From Bacteroidota bacterium (GTDB lineage Bacteria; Bacteroidota; Bacteroidia; Bacteroidales; Paludibacteraceae), in assembly GCA_022709605.1 (NCBI GenBank), contig JAKLIM010000057.1, positions 1 to 14,048 on the forward strand: 14,048 nucleotides of DNA. Direction: 5' to 3'. Below, piece after piece: positions 1 through 7,987 of the stretch; position 1 is the first letter of the stretch; every line of letters begins with the position of its first letter. The notes under the pieces were generated by a model that made no database searches, was not told the origin of the DNA, and saw only the letters and a program-made list of their open reading frames with translations. Made by a program: the position numbers and the translations under genes.

Positions 1-235
1 CCAAATCCTGACGGTTTTGTTCAGCATATATCTGAGCAGATTCCTTGCGCTGCTTTACCATTTTCTGAACAATTTTCACAGCCACCTCATCGGCCAGATT
101 TCCATCTCCGCCCTTGGCCGTTTTAGCTTCCAGAAATTCCTTTTTCATGCCGCGCAGTGCTTCAAGAGCCACTTTATCGCGGGCCAACATAGCAGTTTTT
201 ATATCACCGCTCACTTTATCGAATAATTCGTTCAT
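1..235 (-). CDS. GatB/YqeY domain-containing protein, 3' end cut by window edge
   Basis: The minus-strand reading frame starts at the ATG at 235-233 (MNELFDKVSGDIKTAMLARD...) and stays open to base 1, giving 78 residues and no stop. The opening amphipathic helix, the KTAMLARDKVALEALRGMK stretch and the later QKMVKQRKESAQIY segment match the start of the YqeY family, which resembles the C-terminal tRNA-binding helical domain of the GatB amidotransferase subunit. Full members are about 150 residues, so roughly half is seen. The physiological role of stand-alone YqeY proteins is not well established; a link to tRNA or aminoacylation is inferred from the GatB similarity only. It follows ftsZ on the same strand after 216 bp. 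This neighbourhood recurs in Bacteroidota from my knowledge of the phylum, but the large gap leaves it open whether the gene shares the ftsZ transcript. Confidence 0.85.
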   Translation of the reverse strand, partial: MNELFDKVSGDIKTAMLARDKVALEALRGMKKEFLEAKTAKGGDGNLADEVAVKIVQKMVKQRKESAQIYAEQNRQDL

Positions 236-353
236 ACTGATTATTATTTACATTACAAATATTGTCACAATCTAAGGAAGAGAACACGAAATCTTAAATT
301 GATTGCGTCGCTACCACTGTGAATTTTTAACGCACAGCAACACGCTCATTAAC

Positions 354-444
354 CTGAAAATAGAAATTAGAAAATGGAAAATAGAAAATAGAAACTTGTA
401 ACACGAAACCTGAAACCTGAAACACGAAACCTAAAACCTGAAAC
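354..444 (+). repeat. 13-unit heptanucleotide array, nnGAAAn consensus
   Basis: Thirteen consecutive 7-bp units keep exact phase over 91 bp. Units at the ftsZ-distal end (354-388) are of the form TAGAAAA or CTGAAAA. Those nearer ftsZ (389-444) are mostly ACGAAAC or CTGAAAC, with degenerate units TTGTAAC (396-402) and CTAAAAC (431-437). The array ends 7 bases beyond the ftsZ stop codon, so it lies in the 3' region of the ftsZ transcript, which would carry the complement (GTTTCAG-type units). It is non-coding. Its function is unknown. Confidence 0.85.
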
Positions 445-451
445 AAAATTA

Positions 452-1750
452 CTATTTCATAAATTTTCTTCTCCACGAGGGAATATTCTCCACCTTTTTC
501 AATGTTGGTTCATCCTCCAAATCATCCAGCGTAATTTCTTCAAGCATTATTTCGTTTTCTGGTTGTTCTGCTTGAAATGATCCTGCATCAGATTTTTTTA
601 CAGGCTTTTTATAATATTGTTCAATCGCCCGTTTCATTTCCTCTTCTTTTGATAATTTTTCGGAGCCGGAATTATTAATGGCTGCCACTACATTTTGCAA
701 AGTAGCCGGAGCATGACCGTGATGATTTTGTTTGAACCCTTTGATTACTGTTGCGGGCATTCCGGGAATATCGCCTACACCATAACCAGTGGCTATAATG
801 GTGATTTTCACGTTATCAGCAAGTGTTTCGTCGAATGTAGCTCCCCAAATTACCTGAACATTATCACCAACTCTTGTCATAAAGTCATGGATTTGTTGCA
901 CTTCTTCCATTTTAATCTGATTGGTAGTAGAGCAATACAAACTTAACAGCACTTTACTTGCGCCTCTCACATCGTTGGTGTTCAGCAGTGGTGAATTCAA
1001 TGCATCTTCGATGGCTTTAGTAATCCGGTCTTCGCCCGAAGCATAACCGGTATTCATGATCGCTACATTTCCATCCTTCATAATGCTGTAAACATCAGCA
1101 AAGTCAGTGTTTATATAACCCGGAACAGTGATAATTTCAGCGATTCCTTTTGCGGCATTTGTCAGCACATCATCGGCTTTTGCAAAGGCATTAGCTAATT
1201 CCAGATCTGGATAAATTTCTTTGAGTTTCTCGTTGTTAATAACTAATATAGCATCAACATGTTGGCTCAAAGCAGCTATGCCATCAAGCGCTTGCTTTAT
1301 TTTTAAATTACCTTCGAAAGCAAAAGGAATGGTAACAATACCCACGGTAAGAATTCCTAAATCGTGAGCCGCTTTAGCCACTACAGGCGAAGCTCCTGTA
1401 CCAGTTCCACCGCCCATACCGGCAGTTATAAACACCATTTTGGTATTATCTTCGAATATAGCCTGAATTCTTTCAATCGATTCCTCGGCAGCCATACAAG
1501 CTACGGTAGGATCGCCACCCGCGCCGAGACCGGCAGTTTTATTTATACCTAACTGAATTTTTGTTGGAACAGGCGATTTAACCAATGCCTGATTATCAGT
1601 ATTACAAACTACAAAAGAAACATCTTTTATGCCCTGGCGATACATGTGATTCACTGCATTTCCGCCTCCACCGCCAACTCCGATTACTTTTATTATTGAT
1701 GTATCAACAAGAGGTAATTCCAAAGGTAAATTTTCATCTATGTTACCCAT
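452..1750 (-). CDS. ftsZ: Cell division protein FtsZ
   Basis: FtsZ is the tubulin-like GTPase that polymerises into the cytoplasmic Z ring and recruits the divisome. The 432-residue protein is complete. It has the N-terminal nucleotide-binding glycine loop GVGGGGGNAVN (residues 24-34), the tubulin signature GGGTGTG (113-119), and the T7 synergy loop NTDFAD (214-219), whose acidic residues complete the GTPase site of the next subunit. The C-terminal domain ends near residue 330. It is followed by a variable charged linker and a conserved-type terminal peptide around IPSWRRKF, the expected FtsA-binding tail. The ATG at 1750 is preceded by an A-rich stretch with no Shine-Dalgarno sequence, usual for Bacteroidota. 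ftsZ is separated from ftsA by 249 bp, unlike the overlapping genes upstream, so it may have its own promoter (inference). Nothing is missing or broken. Confidence 0.98.
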   Translation of the reverse strand: MGNIDENLPLELPLVDTSIIKVIGVGGGGGNAVNHMYRQGIKDVSFVVCNTDNQALVKSPVPTKIQLGINKTAGLGAGGDPTVACMAAEESIERIQAIFEDNTKMVFITAGMGGGTGTGASPVVAKAAHDLGILTVGIVTIPFAFEGNLKIKQALDGIAALSQHVDAILVINNEKLKEIYPDLELANAFAKADDVLTNAAKGIAEIITVPGYINTDFADVYSIMKDGNVAIMNTGYASGEDRITKAIEDALNSPLLNTNDVRGASKVLLSLYCSTTNQIKMEEVQQIHDFMTRVGDNVQVIWGATFDETLADNVKITIIATGYGVGDIPGMPATVIKGFKQNHHGHAPATLQNVVAAINNSGSEKLSKEEEMKRAIEQYYKKPVKKSDAGSFQAEQPENEIMLEEITLDDLEDEPTLKKVENIPSWRRKFMK

Positions 1751-1938
1751 ATTTTTAATTTTTAATTAGTAAAGTTTAAACTTGTTATTTTGTTATATTT
1801 TAGATAGTTACGATTCATTAGTTATTCGATTTTTTAATATTCATAGTCCGATTTGTTTTAAGTTAGTTTTATATTAGAAAATAATGCTGCCATCATAAAA
1901 ATTGCAATTCATTGAAGCAAGCTTTTGTCTAATTTTCT

Positions 1939-1990
1939 CCCGATAGTTATCGGGATTCTTATTTTCTTATTTTCTCAATTTCTTATTTTA
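1939..1990 (-). repeat. Composite element, copy A: octamer TAAG repeats plus CCCGATA hairpin
   Basis: On the minus strand, four TAAG/TGAG tetranucleotides (at + coordinates 1982, 1974, 1966 and 1958) are spaced exactly 8 bp apart in an A-rich stretch. They are followed by a perfect inverted repeat, CCCGATA (1939-1945) with TATCGGG (1948-1954), around a 2-base centre. The element begins about 10 bases after the ftsA stop. A second copy in opposite orientation lies at 7988-8033; the two share 12 of 14 bases in the core CCGATNNCTATCGG. In the direction of ftsA-ftsZ transcription the hairpin is followed by AGAAAATTAG, so it is not an intrinsic terminator for this operon. Confidence 0.75.
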
Positions 1991-1999
1991 AAAAGTACA

Positions 2000-3250
2000 T
2001 TACATTTCATTTTTATCTTCAAAATATTCGATTATTTTTTGTTTTAAACCACCCTTTTGAATTTTAGGCTCTTTTTTTACTTTCTTTTTATGGTCGAGAA
2101 CGGGATGAATTTTCCGATATTCGTTGGCAAGTGCTATTGTACCAATCATTTGCGAGAAAAACGGATCAGCATACTTTTCAACTTCAGTGTTCTGTAACCA
2201 ATCTTTATGATTTCCGAAACGGGTATATAACCCTGTTTTTTCATATATGTAATCAATAAGATAATTAAGTTTTGAAGCTCCACCGGTTATTATAATTCCG
2301 TCCTCGAGTTCGCTTGCATGCTGTTCAATCAGATTAAATATCGGATGCAACGATTCATCGAGTCTGGCTTCGATAACCGAAGCCAAAAATTCAGTTGATA
2401 TTTTAATGTTTGGCGCTACAGGATCTTCTGCTTTTACTGATATATAAATATTGTCAATTACTGAAGATTTGAGGGCGCTTCCTTTTATAAACTTCAGTTT
2501 TTCGGCATTGGCATCATTTATACCCAATTCCTGAATATCTTTTGTAATATTTTTTCCGCCTAAAGGGATAATTAAATAATGTTGCAATGCTCCATTTAAA
2601 TAAATACCAACCGATGTAGTTGAAGCACCAAAATTGATCAAAGCACAACCGTTATCGCGTTCCTTATCGTCGAGCAAAACTGCCGACAAAGCTTCGATGG
2701 CAAGTGATCGATGCTCGATTACGATACCGGTGCGATCGAAACAGTCGTCTAACTTGTTAATTATTTGCACATTGCCATATACGATATTGTAATTTCCGGT
2801 AATTTGAATTCCGGTTTTTCCGGAAGGATCGTCCATTTTTTGACCATCGAGTGAATAATAAAGGGGTATAACATCAAAAATAATGACATTTTCACCCTTT
2901 ACCTTTTTCTCGGCTTCTTCATGCATGTCGGCCAGTAAACCGTCGGTTACAATTTTATTTCCACCTACAAAATGATTGATGCTCACATGAAGATTTTTCA
3001 TACTTTTCGCACCCATACTAATACAAATCTGTTCGATTTCGGGGATTTTGGCGCTGTTTTTCAACAACTTAACCAACGAATTAATTTTAAATGACGCTCC
3101 GGAAGAATTTTCAACAATTCCATGTTTCACATCTTCGGAATGCAGAGACTCAACCGATAGAATTTTGATTCTATTGTTTTCATCAACTTCAGCTGCCATT
3201 GCCGAAATTCTGGAGCCTCCCATATCAATTGCTACATATTTTTCAGCCAT
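2000..3250 (-). CDS. ftsA: Cell division protein FtsA
   Basis: FtsA is the actin-fold ATPase that anchors FtsZ to the cytoplasmic membrane and signals to later divisome proteins. The 416-residue product is close to the usual length of about 420. It shows the phosphate-1 loop AIDMGGSRISA (7-17), an SHS2/1C-type insert after it, the family motif LGGKNITKDI (230-239), the phosphate-2 strand INFGASTTSVGIY (205-217) and the adenosine motif GIIITGGASKL (318-328). The extreme C-terminus carries an amphipathic helix, GLKQKIIEYFED (401-412), after a basic linker, which is the expected membrane-targeting sequence. The start overlaps the ftsQ stop by one base (TAATG), suggesting translational coupling, which would help fix their ratio. 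No oddities are seen. Confidence 0.96.
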   Translation of the reverse strand: MAEKYVAIDMGGSRISAMAAEVDENNRIKILSVESLHSEDVKHGIVENSSGASFKINSLVKLLKNSAKIPEIEQICISMGAKSMKNLHVSINHFVGGNKIVTDGLLADMHEEAEKKVKGENVIIFDVIPLYYSLDGQKMDDPSGKTGIQITGNYNIVYGNVQIINKLDDCFDRTGIVIEHRSLAIEALSAVLLDDKERDNGCALINFGASTTSVGIYLNGALQHYLIIPLGGKNITKDIQELGINDANAEKLKFIKGSALKSSVIDNIYISVKAEDPVAPNIKISTEFLASVIEARLDESLHPIFNLIEQHASELEDGIIITGGASKLNYLIDYIYEKTGLYTRFGNHKDWLQNTEVEKYADPFFSQMIGTIALANEYRKIHPVLDHKKKVKKEPKIQKGGLKQKIIEYFEDKNEM

Positions 3251-4056
3251 TATAACTTTTTATTAATAGTATCAGTTTTTTGTATTTGTACTTGCTTTGT
3301 GGCTAACTTTTTAGGATCGGGTTTGGAACATACAATTTGGTTATTGTATTGTAAATCAATTATTTCGTACCTGTCCCAGCCAATCTGTGAAAATGCTTCG
3401 GTGTATAATAATTTTAGTTTGCCGAGTTTGTCGCGGAAATTATCGAGATTTCCTAATTTTATTACCGCATTACCAACCCGGGGAACAAGTTCAACATTTT
3501 GATTTTTTGTTACATAAATCTGTTCGATCTGCGAATTCCAAAACGTGTTTTCTTCGAGAAAACAGATGAAGTCGAAAAGCGGCCCTTCTGCCATCGATTT
3601 AGTTATGTAACCTGAAACAACCGGCACATAAACAGTATGTTCTAATAAAGTAGGCATCAATTTCCGTTCGGTATCTACATAATATGAATGTGATCCGGCT
3701 AATAAATACTTTGGACTGCGCTGACCTAAAACAAGATACACTTTTCCTGAAGGCGTTTTGAAACATTCAGCATAGTTTACCAAAAAGTAACTTTTTAATT
3801 TTTTTTCAATTTTTTCGGTGTTAATATCTTTGTACGATTCGCCTATCGGATGAAGATCGGCATTGTCTAATATTGCTGAAATATCATTTTTTGTATACAA
3901 ACTGTTTTTTTCGTTGAACGGAAAAGTGATAACTAAATCCTTACAAACGATTTCGTTATCAGTAGGATAAAAAGTGATTGCTGCAAAAACAAGGTATCCT
4001 GTCAGCAGAAAAACGCCTAGAAAAATAAATATATATTTAATTACGGTTGTTTTCAT
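3250..4056 (-). CDS. ftsQ: Cell division protein FtsQ
   Basis: FtsQ is a bitopic divisome scaffold protein that links early cytoplasmic and late periplasmic division proteins. The 268-residue product has a very short cytoplasmic tail, one membrane segment (about residues 7-27, IKYIFIFLGVFLLTGYLVFA), then an extracytoplasmic region. The part at about 37-115 sits where a POTRA domain is expected, followed by the FtsQ beta domain. Sequence conservation in this family is low; the call rests on topology, on length and mainly on position between murC and ftsA. The start overlaps the murC stop by four bases (ATGA) and the stop overlaps the ftsA start by one base, so murC-ftsQ-ftsA look translationally coupled. 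The C-terminal 30 residues are Lys/Gln/Thr-rich and probably disordered. Identity as another POTRA protein is unlikely in this context. Confidence 0.9.
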   Translation of the reverse strand: MKTTVIKYIFIFLGVFLLTGYLVFAAITFYPTDNEIVCKDLVITFPFNEKNSLYTKNDISAILDNADLHPIGESYKDINTEKIEKKLKSYFLVNYAECFKTPSGKVYLVLGQRSPKYLLAGSHSYYVDTERKLMPTLLEHTVYVPVVSGYITKSMAEGPLFDFICFLEENTFWNSQIEQIYVTKNQNVELVPRVGNAVIKLGNLDNFRDKLGKLKLLYTEAFSQIGWDRYEIIDLQYNNQIVCSKPDPKKLATKQVQIQKTDTINKKL

Positions 4057-5444
4057 TCATTTATTTTTTCACTTTTCATCTCTTTCAACTGGTTTTTGAT
4101 CAATGGAACCAATTTATCAATATCGCCGGCGCCAAAAGTTACCAAAACCTCAGGATGCTTATTTCTGAGCAATGACAAGAGATTTTCCTTGGTACACATG
4201 GTTTTATTTTCTATGGTAACGTCTTTGAATATCAGATTTGAATCCACTCCTTCGATTGGTAATTCGCGTGCAGGATAAATATCAAGTAAAATCAATTCAT
4301 CTAACAATGACAATGCTTCAGCAAAGTCAGCAGCAAAATCTTTTGTTCGTGAATAAAGATGAGGCTGAAAAATGCCCGTGATCTTTTTATCACTATAAAG
4401 TTCGCGAATGGATTGAATGCTTGCCTTTAGTTCACTCGGGTGATGTGCATAATCGTCCATAAATATCACTTTGTCAGACTTATAAACCAAATTGAACCGG
4501 CGATATACACCTGAATACGAAGATATTCCAACTCTTAGTTCTTCGGAAGAAACTCCGTTGAGCCAGGCGATTGCCATGGCAGCAACACTGTTTTCGATGT
4601 TAATTTTCACCGGTACGCCCAGTCGAACATCGGCAATTCTTTCGGTAGGCGTTACAAAATCAAAATGAATTTCGCCTTTCAATATTTTGATGTTTTCGGC
4701 ACAGAAATCGCCACCTTCGTCCATCGAATACGTATAAAGTTTAACCCCTTTGGCTAAATTCGGTTTTACGTCAATGCCTTTTCGCATAATTAATGCGCCT
4801 CCGGGTTTTATCAACGACGTAAAGTGTTCAAAACTTTCGCGAAAAGCTTCCGGAGTTTTGTAAATGTCCAAATGATCCGGATCGGCCGACGTAATTACCG
4901 CCATATAAGGCGAAAGTTGATGGAACGAACGATCGTATTCATCAGCTTCGATAACCACCAGATTGCTTTCGTTTGAGAGCAGCAAATTGGTGTTATAATT
5001 GTTTGAAATTCCACCCAGAAATGCATTACACATTACTTTGGATTGATAAAGTAAATGTGCACAAATGGTTGAAGTTGTTGTTTTTCCATGCGTTCCGGCA
5101 ATACAAATCCCTTTGCTTTGTCGGGTAATATTTCCCAATACTTCGGCACGTTTTAGTATTTTGAAATTATTTTCGAGGAAATATTGTAATTGCAAATTAT
5201 CTTCAGGAATGGCCGGTGTACGAACCACCATTGTCGTTTCAGCTTTGCGGAATTTTGGTGGAATTTCGTTCGGGGCGTCAGTATAAAATACATCAATTCC
5301 TTCGGATTTTAAGTCTTCGGTGAGTTTAGTCTGTGTACGGTCGTAGCCTGCCACATCGCAGCCTCTGGTTTTGAAATAGCGGGCCAAAGCACTCATTCCA
5401 ATGCCACCAATTCCTAAAAAATAGTATCTGATATATTTATCCAT
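4053..5444 (-). CDS. murC: UDP-N-acetylmuramate--L-alanine ligase MurC
   Basis: MurC is the cytoplasmic ATP-dependent ligase that adds L-alanine to UDP-MurNAc, the first peptide step of peptidoglycan precursor synthesis. The 463-residue protein has all three Mur-ligase domains. The N-terminal Rossmann-like UDP-binding domain has GIGGIGMSALA (11-21). The central ATPase has the P-loop GTHGKTT (117-123) and the MurC signature EADEYDRSF (166-174), then DPDHLD (188-193). The C-terminal domain starts near GVYRRF (312-317) and has DDYAHHP (330-336) and HLYSRT. The histidine in the P-loop and EADEYD separate it from MurD, MurE and MurF; Mpl would be another family with a similar P-loop, but the position beside ftsQ favours MurC. 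The start at 5444 lies just after a 15-base palindrome (5452-5466). murG ends 83 bp upstream. Confidence 0.97.
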   Translation of the reverse strand: MDKYIRYYFLGIGGIGMSALARYFKTRGCDVAGYDRTQTKLTEDLKSEGIDVFYTDAPNEIPPKFRKAETTMVVRTPAIPEDNLQLQYFLENNFKILKRAEVLGNITRQSKGICIAGTHGKTTTSTICAHLLYQSKVMCNAFLGGISNNYNTNLLLSNESNLVVIEADEYDRSFHQLSPYMAVITSADPDHLDIYKTPEAFRESFEHFTSLIKPGGALIMRKGIDVKPNLAKGVKLYTYSMDEGGDFCAENIKILKGEIHFDFVTPTERIADVRLGVPVKINIENSVAAMAIAWLNGVSSEELRVGISSYSGVYRRFNLVYKSDKVIFMDDYAHHPSELKASIQSIRELYSDKKITGIFQPHLYSRTKDFAADFAEALSLLDELILLDIYPARELPIEGVDSNLIFKDVTIENKTMCTKENLLSLLRNKHPEVLVTFGAGDIDKLVPLIKNQLKEMKSEKINE

Positions 5445-5451
5445 AAATTAA

Positions 5452-5466
5452 TTTTTGTAACAAAAA
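5452..5466. other. Short palindrome upstream of murC
   Basis: TTTTTGT and ACAAAAA form a perfect 7-bp inverted repeat around one base, ending 7 bases before the murC ATG. It could be an operator half-site pair or a weak hairpin in the leader of murC, but A/T-rich palindromes of this size also arise by chance. Confidence 0.3.
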
Positions 5467-5527
5467 CAGCGCATAAAATTATTAAAAAATTGTTGTTAAA
5501 GTAGTTAATCAGTTTATTATATTAGAA

Positions 5528-6688
5528 TCATTTAACCTTTATCAATTTAATTACTTCATCAGCTATTCTGTCGGCCGAATTTTTTTCAGCCATTTTCAGA
5601 ATATTTTCACTCAAAGTATTCAGTTCTTTATTGTTTTTTATCAATTCCAATGCTTTAGGAATTAATTGCTCTTTTGCATCCAAGTCTTTAACCATCACCG
5701 CGGCATTCTGCTTTACTAAAGCGAATGCATTTTGGGTTTGATGATCCTCAGCAACATTGGGCGAAGGCACCAGAATAACGGGTTTGGCCAACAGGCAAAG
5801 TTCTGAGATTGAGCTTGCACCAGCCCTCGAAATCACCAAATCGGCAATTGAGTAAGCATAATCCATTCTCGAAACAAAATCAGTCACCAACAAAGCCGGC
5901 GATGTAAATGCTTCGGCAGCTTTACGAGCACTTTCAATGTAAAATTTCCCGGTTTGCCAGATGACCTGTAGACCAGACTCAGAAAGTGTTTGCAAATACG
6001 CTGTTACACTTTGATTCAGTGTTCGGGCTCCTAAACTTCCACCAACGATCAAAATTGTTTTTTTATCGGGCGAAAAACCAAAGAAATCATACGCTTCTTT
6101 TGCTTTTGGACCAACGTTAAATAAATCCTGACGAACCGGATTGCCTGTTTTTACTATATTGGCTGCCGGAAAAAACTTACTCATATTGTCGTAAGCCACA
6201 CAAATTTTTCCGGCTTTTTTAGCCAACAATTTATTGGTAACTCCGGCGTATGAATTTTGTTCCTGAATAAGTGTTGGGATATTAAACGCCGAAGCGGCTC
6301 TTAAAGTTGGAGCACTTGCATATCCACCCACGCCAATGGCCACATCGGGTTTAAATTTTCGGATGATACGACGGGCAATGACTATACTTTTAAATAATTC
6401 AAGGAGCACTTTTACGTTCCGAAACATATTTTTTCTGTCGAAACCGCTTACAGGCAATCCTTCGATGCGATATCCGGCTGCAGGAACGCGTTCCATTTCC
6501 ATTCGGCCAAGTGCACCTACAAAAAGTATTTCGGCATCCGGAAATTTATTTTTCAACGCATTGGCTATACTTATTGCCGGAAAAATATGTCCACCTGTTC
6601 CTCCACCGCTAACTATAAAGCGGTATTTTCGTTTTTCAGAAGCAGTATCTGAGTTCGGAATCACGTTAATATTTTCTTTATCGCTCAT
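5528..6688 (-). CDS. murG: Undecaprenyldiphospho-muramoylpentapeptide beta-N-acetylglucosaminyltransferase MurG
   Basis: MurG is the membrane-associated GT28 transferase that moves GlcNAc from UDP-GlcNAc to lipid I, making lipid II on the cytoplasmic face. The 386-residue product has the N-terminal glycine-rich G loop GGGTGGHIFPA (28-38), the second glycine loop GVGGYAS (119-125), QEQNSYAGVTN (142-152), GNPVR (182-186), the third loop GGSLGARTLNQ (216-226), and the UDP-GlcNAc site SRAGASSISEL (287-297) with VPSPNVAEDHQTQNA (307-321). These match the two Rossmann domains of the GT-B fold. The protein starts with about 20 polar residues before the first strand, more than in most homologues. There is no later ATG before the G loop, so the 5' end at 6688 is the best start, although a GTG at codon 9 is possible. 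It lies 54 bp after ftsW. Confidence 0.97.
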   Translation of the reverse strand: MSDKENINVIPNSDTASEKRKYRFIVSGGGTGGHIFPAISIANALKNKFPDAEILFVGALGRMEMERVPAAGYRIEGLPVSGFDRKNMFRNVKVLLELFKSIVIARRIIRKFKPDVAIGVGGYASAPTLRAASAFNIPTLIQEQNSYAGVTNKLLAKKAGKICVAYDNMSKFFPAANIVKTGNPVRQDLFNVGPKAKEAYDFFGFSPDKKTILIVGGSLGARTLNQSVTAYLQTLSESGLQVIWQTGKFYIESARKAAEAFTSPALLVTDFVSRMDYAYSIADLVISRAGASSISELCLLAKPVILVPSPNVAEDHQTQNAFALVKQNAAVMVKDLDAKEQLIPKALELIKNNKELNTLSENILKMAEKNSADRIADEVIKLIKVK

Positions 6689-6742
6689 AATTATTTAAAA
6701 ATTAAAAAAACAAACATTGAAAAAAATACATTTTGATGTTCA

Positions 6743-7960
6743 TTATAACTCATCCAAACTTACAACCGGAATTTTCTCTGCATTTTTCGGTGCATTTTGT
6801 TGTTCCTCTTTCAACTGACGGGTTATGGCCAATATTACCCCAAAATAAATGCAGGTAACAATAATCGATGTTCCTCCGCGGCTTATCATTGGAAGCGGCT
6901 GACCGGTTACCGGAATCAGACTTGTAGCAACAGCCATATTTACAAATGCTTGAATGACAAGCATAAGCGATAACCCAATAACCAGAATTGCCGGAAAAAC
7001 AGTAGAACTTTTTGTTGCAATTCTACCGGCTCTGAACAATAAAATCAGAAACAGCAAAATTACAAAAATACCACCAAACATACCTGTTTCTTCTACAATT
7101 ATTGCATAAATAAAGTCGGAATAAGCTTGTGGAAGAAAATCGCGCTCAACACTATTGCCCGGAAATAAACCGAAAAAACCGCCCCGTGCAATTGCAATTC
7201 TGCCGTGCTGCACCTGTAGATTATCGTCGGTAATTTCGTATTTAGCCGTTTTATTTTCCGATTCATCGAAATGTCGTTCAATACGACCAACCCAGGTATA
7301 AGCCCTGTCGAACATTTTGGGCATCGATTCTTTAGGAATGGTTTTTACAGCACCAAAAGCCATAAAGCCTAAAACAACAATGGTGACAGCAACCAAGCCG
7401 AGTTTAACCACCGAGATATTCCCAATAAACATCATGACAAATACAACAAAAAACAAAAGAAAAGCGGTGGAAAAGTTTTCAAGCAAAATTAGCGGACAAA
7501 CCACAACCAATAAAACTATTATATTTCCAAAATACTTCCATTCATCGGTTTTTTTGTTTTTTATTCTCGAAATTAAATCGGCAGCAACAATAATTAATGA
7601 TAATTTTGCTATTTCGGAGGGTTGAAACTGAAATCCACCAATTGATAACCAGCGTGTTGCGTCATTTGCGCTTTGCCCTTTGAACATTACAAATATGAGC
7701 AATATTACAGAAATAATTAATCCAACGTATGAGAATATTCTGATCTGATACAATTTAAGAAACTGTACTCCAAAAACCAATGCCACACCGGTAAGCAGGA
7801 AAAGTACATGACGCAATACAGGTGTAGAGTAGTTGGCTGCCCTGTAAGCCAACGTACTTGATGCGCTGTACATTTCAATGATTGAAACCAGGCACATAAA
7901 GATAAACACAACCCAAAGGATTGAATCACCTTTCATGTATCTTTTTAGAAATGATTCCAT
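6743..7960 (-). CDS. ftsW: Septal peptidoglycan glycosyltransferase FtsW (SEDS family)
   Basis: FtsW is the polytopic SEDS polymerase that links lipid II into glycan strands at the septum, working with the transpeptidase FtsI. The 405-residue protein is highly hydrophobic, with about ten membrane segments (first near 13-33). It has WLSIGGFQFQPSEIAKL (104-120), GGFFGLFPGNS (260-270) and PQAYSDFIYAIIVEETG (277-293), where Asp282 corresponds to the catalytic aspartate of SEDS proteins. The signature PVTGQPLPMISRGGTS (350-365) stands where most FtsW have LPFISYGGSS. The usual QPDLGTA loop reads LENFSTA (160-166). The cytoplasmic tail (382-405) is polar. RodA is the main alternative; position between murD and murG identifies it as FtsW. 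The gene follows an unusually long repeat-filled gap of 180 bp after murD. Confidence 0.96.
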   Translation of the reverse strand: MESFLKRYMKGDSILWVVFIFMCLVSIIEMYSASSTLAYRAANYSTPVLRHVLFLLTGVALVFGVQFLKLYQIRIFSYVGLIISVILLIFVMFKGQSANDATRWLSIGGFQFQPSEIAKLSLIIVAADLISRIKNKKTDEWKYFGNIIVLLVVVCPLILLENFSTAFLLFFVVFVMMFIGNISVVKLGLVAVTIVVLGFMAFGAVKTIPKESMPKMFDRAYTWVGRIERHFDESENKTAKYEITDDNLQVQHGRIAIARGGFFGLFPGNSVERDFLPQAYSDFIYAIIVEETGMFGGIFVILLFLILLFRAGRIATKSSTVFPAILVIGLSLMLVIQAFVNMAVATSLIPVTGQPLPMISRGGTSIIVTCIYFGVILAITRQLKEEQQNAPKNAEKIPVVSLDEL

Positions 7961-7987
7961 TTGTTATATTAATTTGAGAATTTGAAA

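Noticed and set aside
261..271. Palindrome ATTGTcACAAT upstream of the yqeY-like gene, as a possible operator
   Set aside because: It is only 5+1+5 bp, with no second copy and no regulator nearby; expected by chance in A/T-rich DNA.
320..340. CTGTG...CACAG hairpin as a terminator after ftsZ
   Set aside because: The stem is 5 bp with an 11-base loop and no following T run on the minus strand.
1877..1907. Promoter-like pair for ftsZ: TTG (1907-1905) and TATTTTC (1883-1877) on the minus strand, 21 bp apart
   Set aside because: The second box misses two positions of the TAnnTTTG consensus, and such matches are frequent in A/T-rich gaps.
6336..6698. 120-codon plus-strand open frame opposite murG (a similar one lies at 9129-9491 opposite murD)
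   Set aside because: They are antisense shadows of strongly conserved coding sequence with no recognisable protein features.
7717..7929. 70-codon minus-strand frame inside ftsW
   Set aside because: It is an out-of-frame shadow within the FtsW coding region; no frameshift is needed to read FtsW intact.
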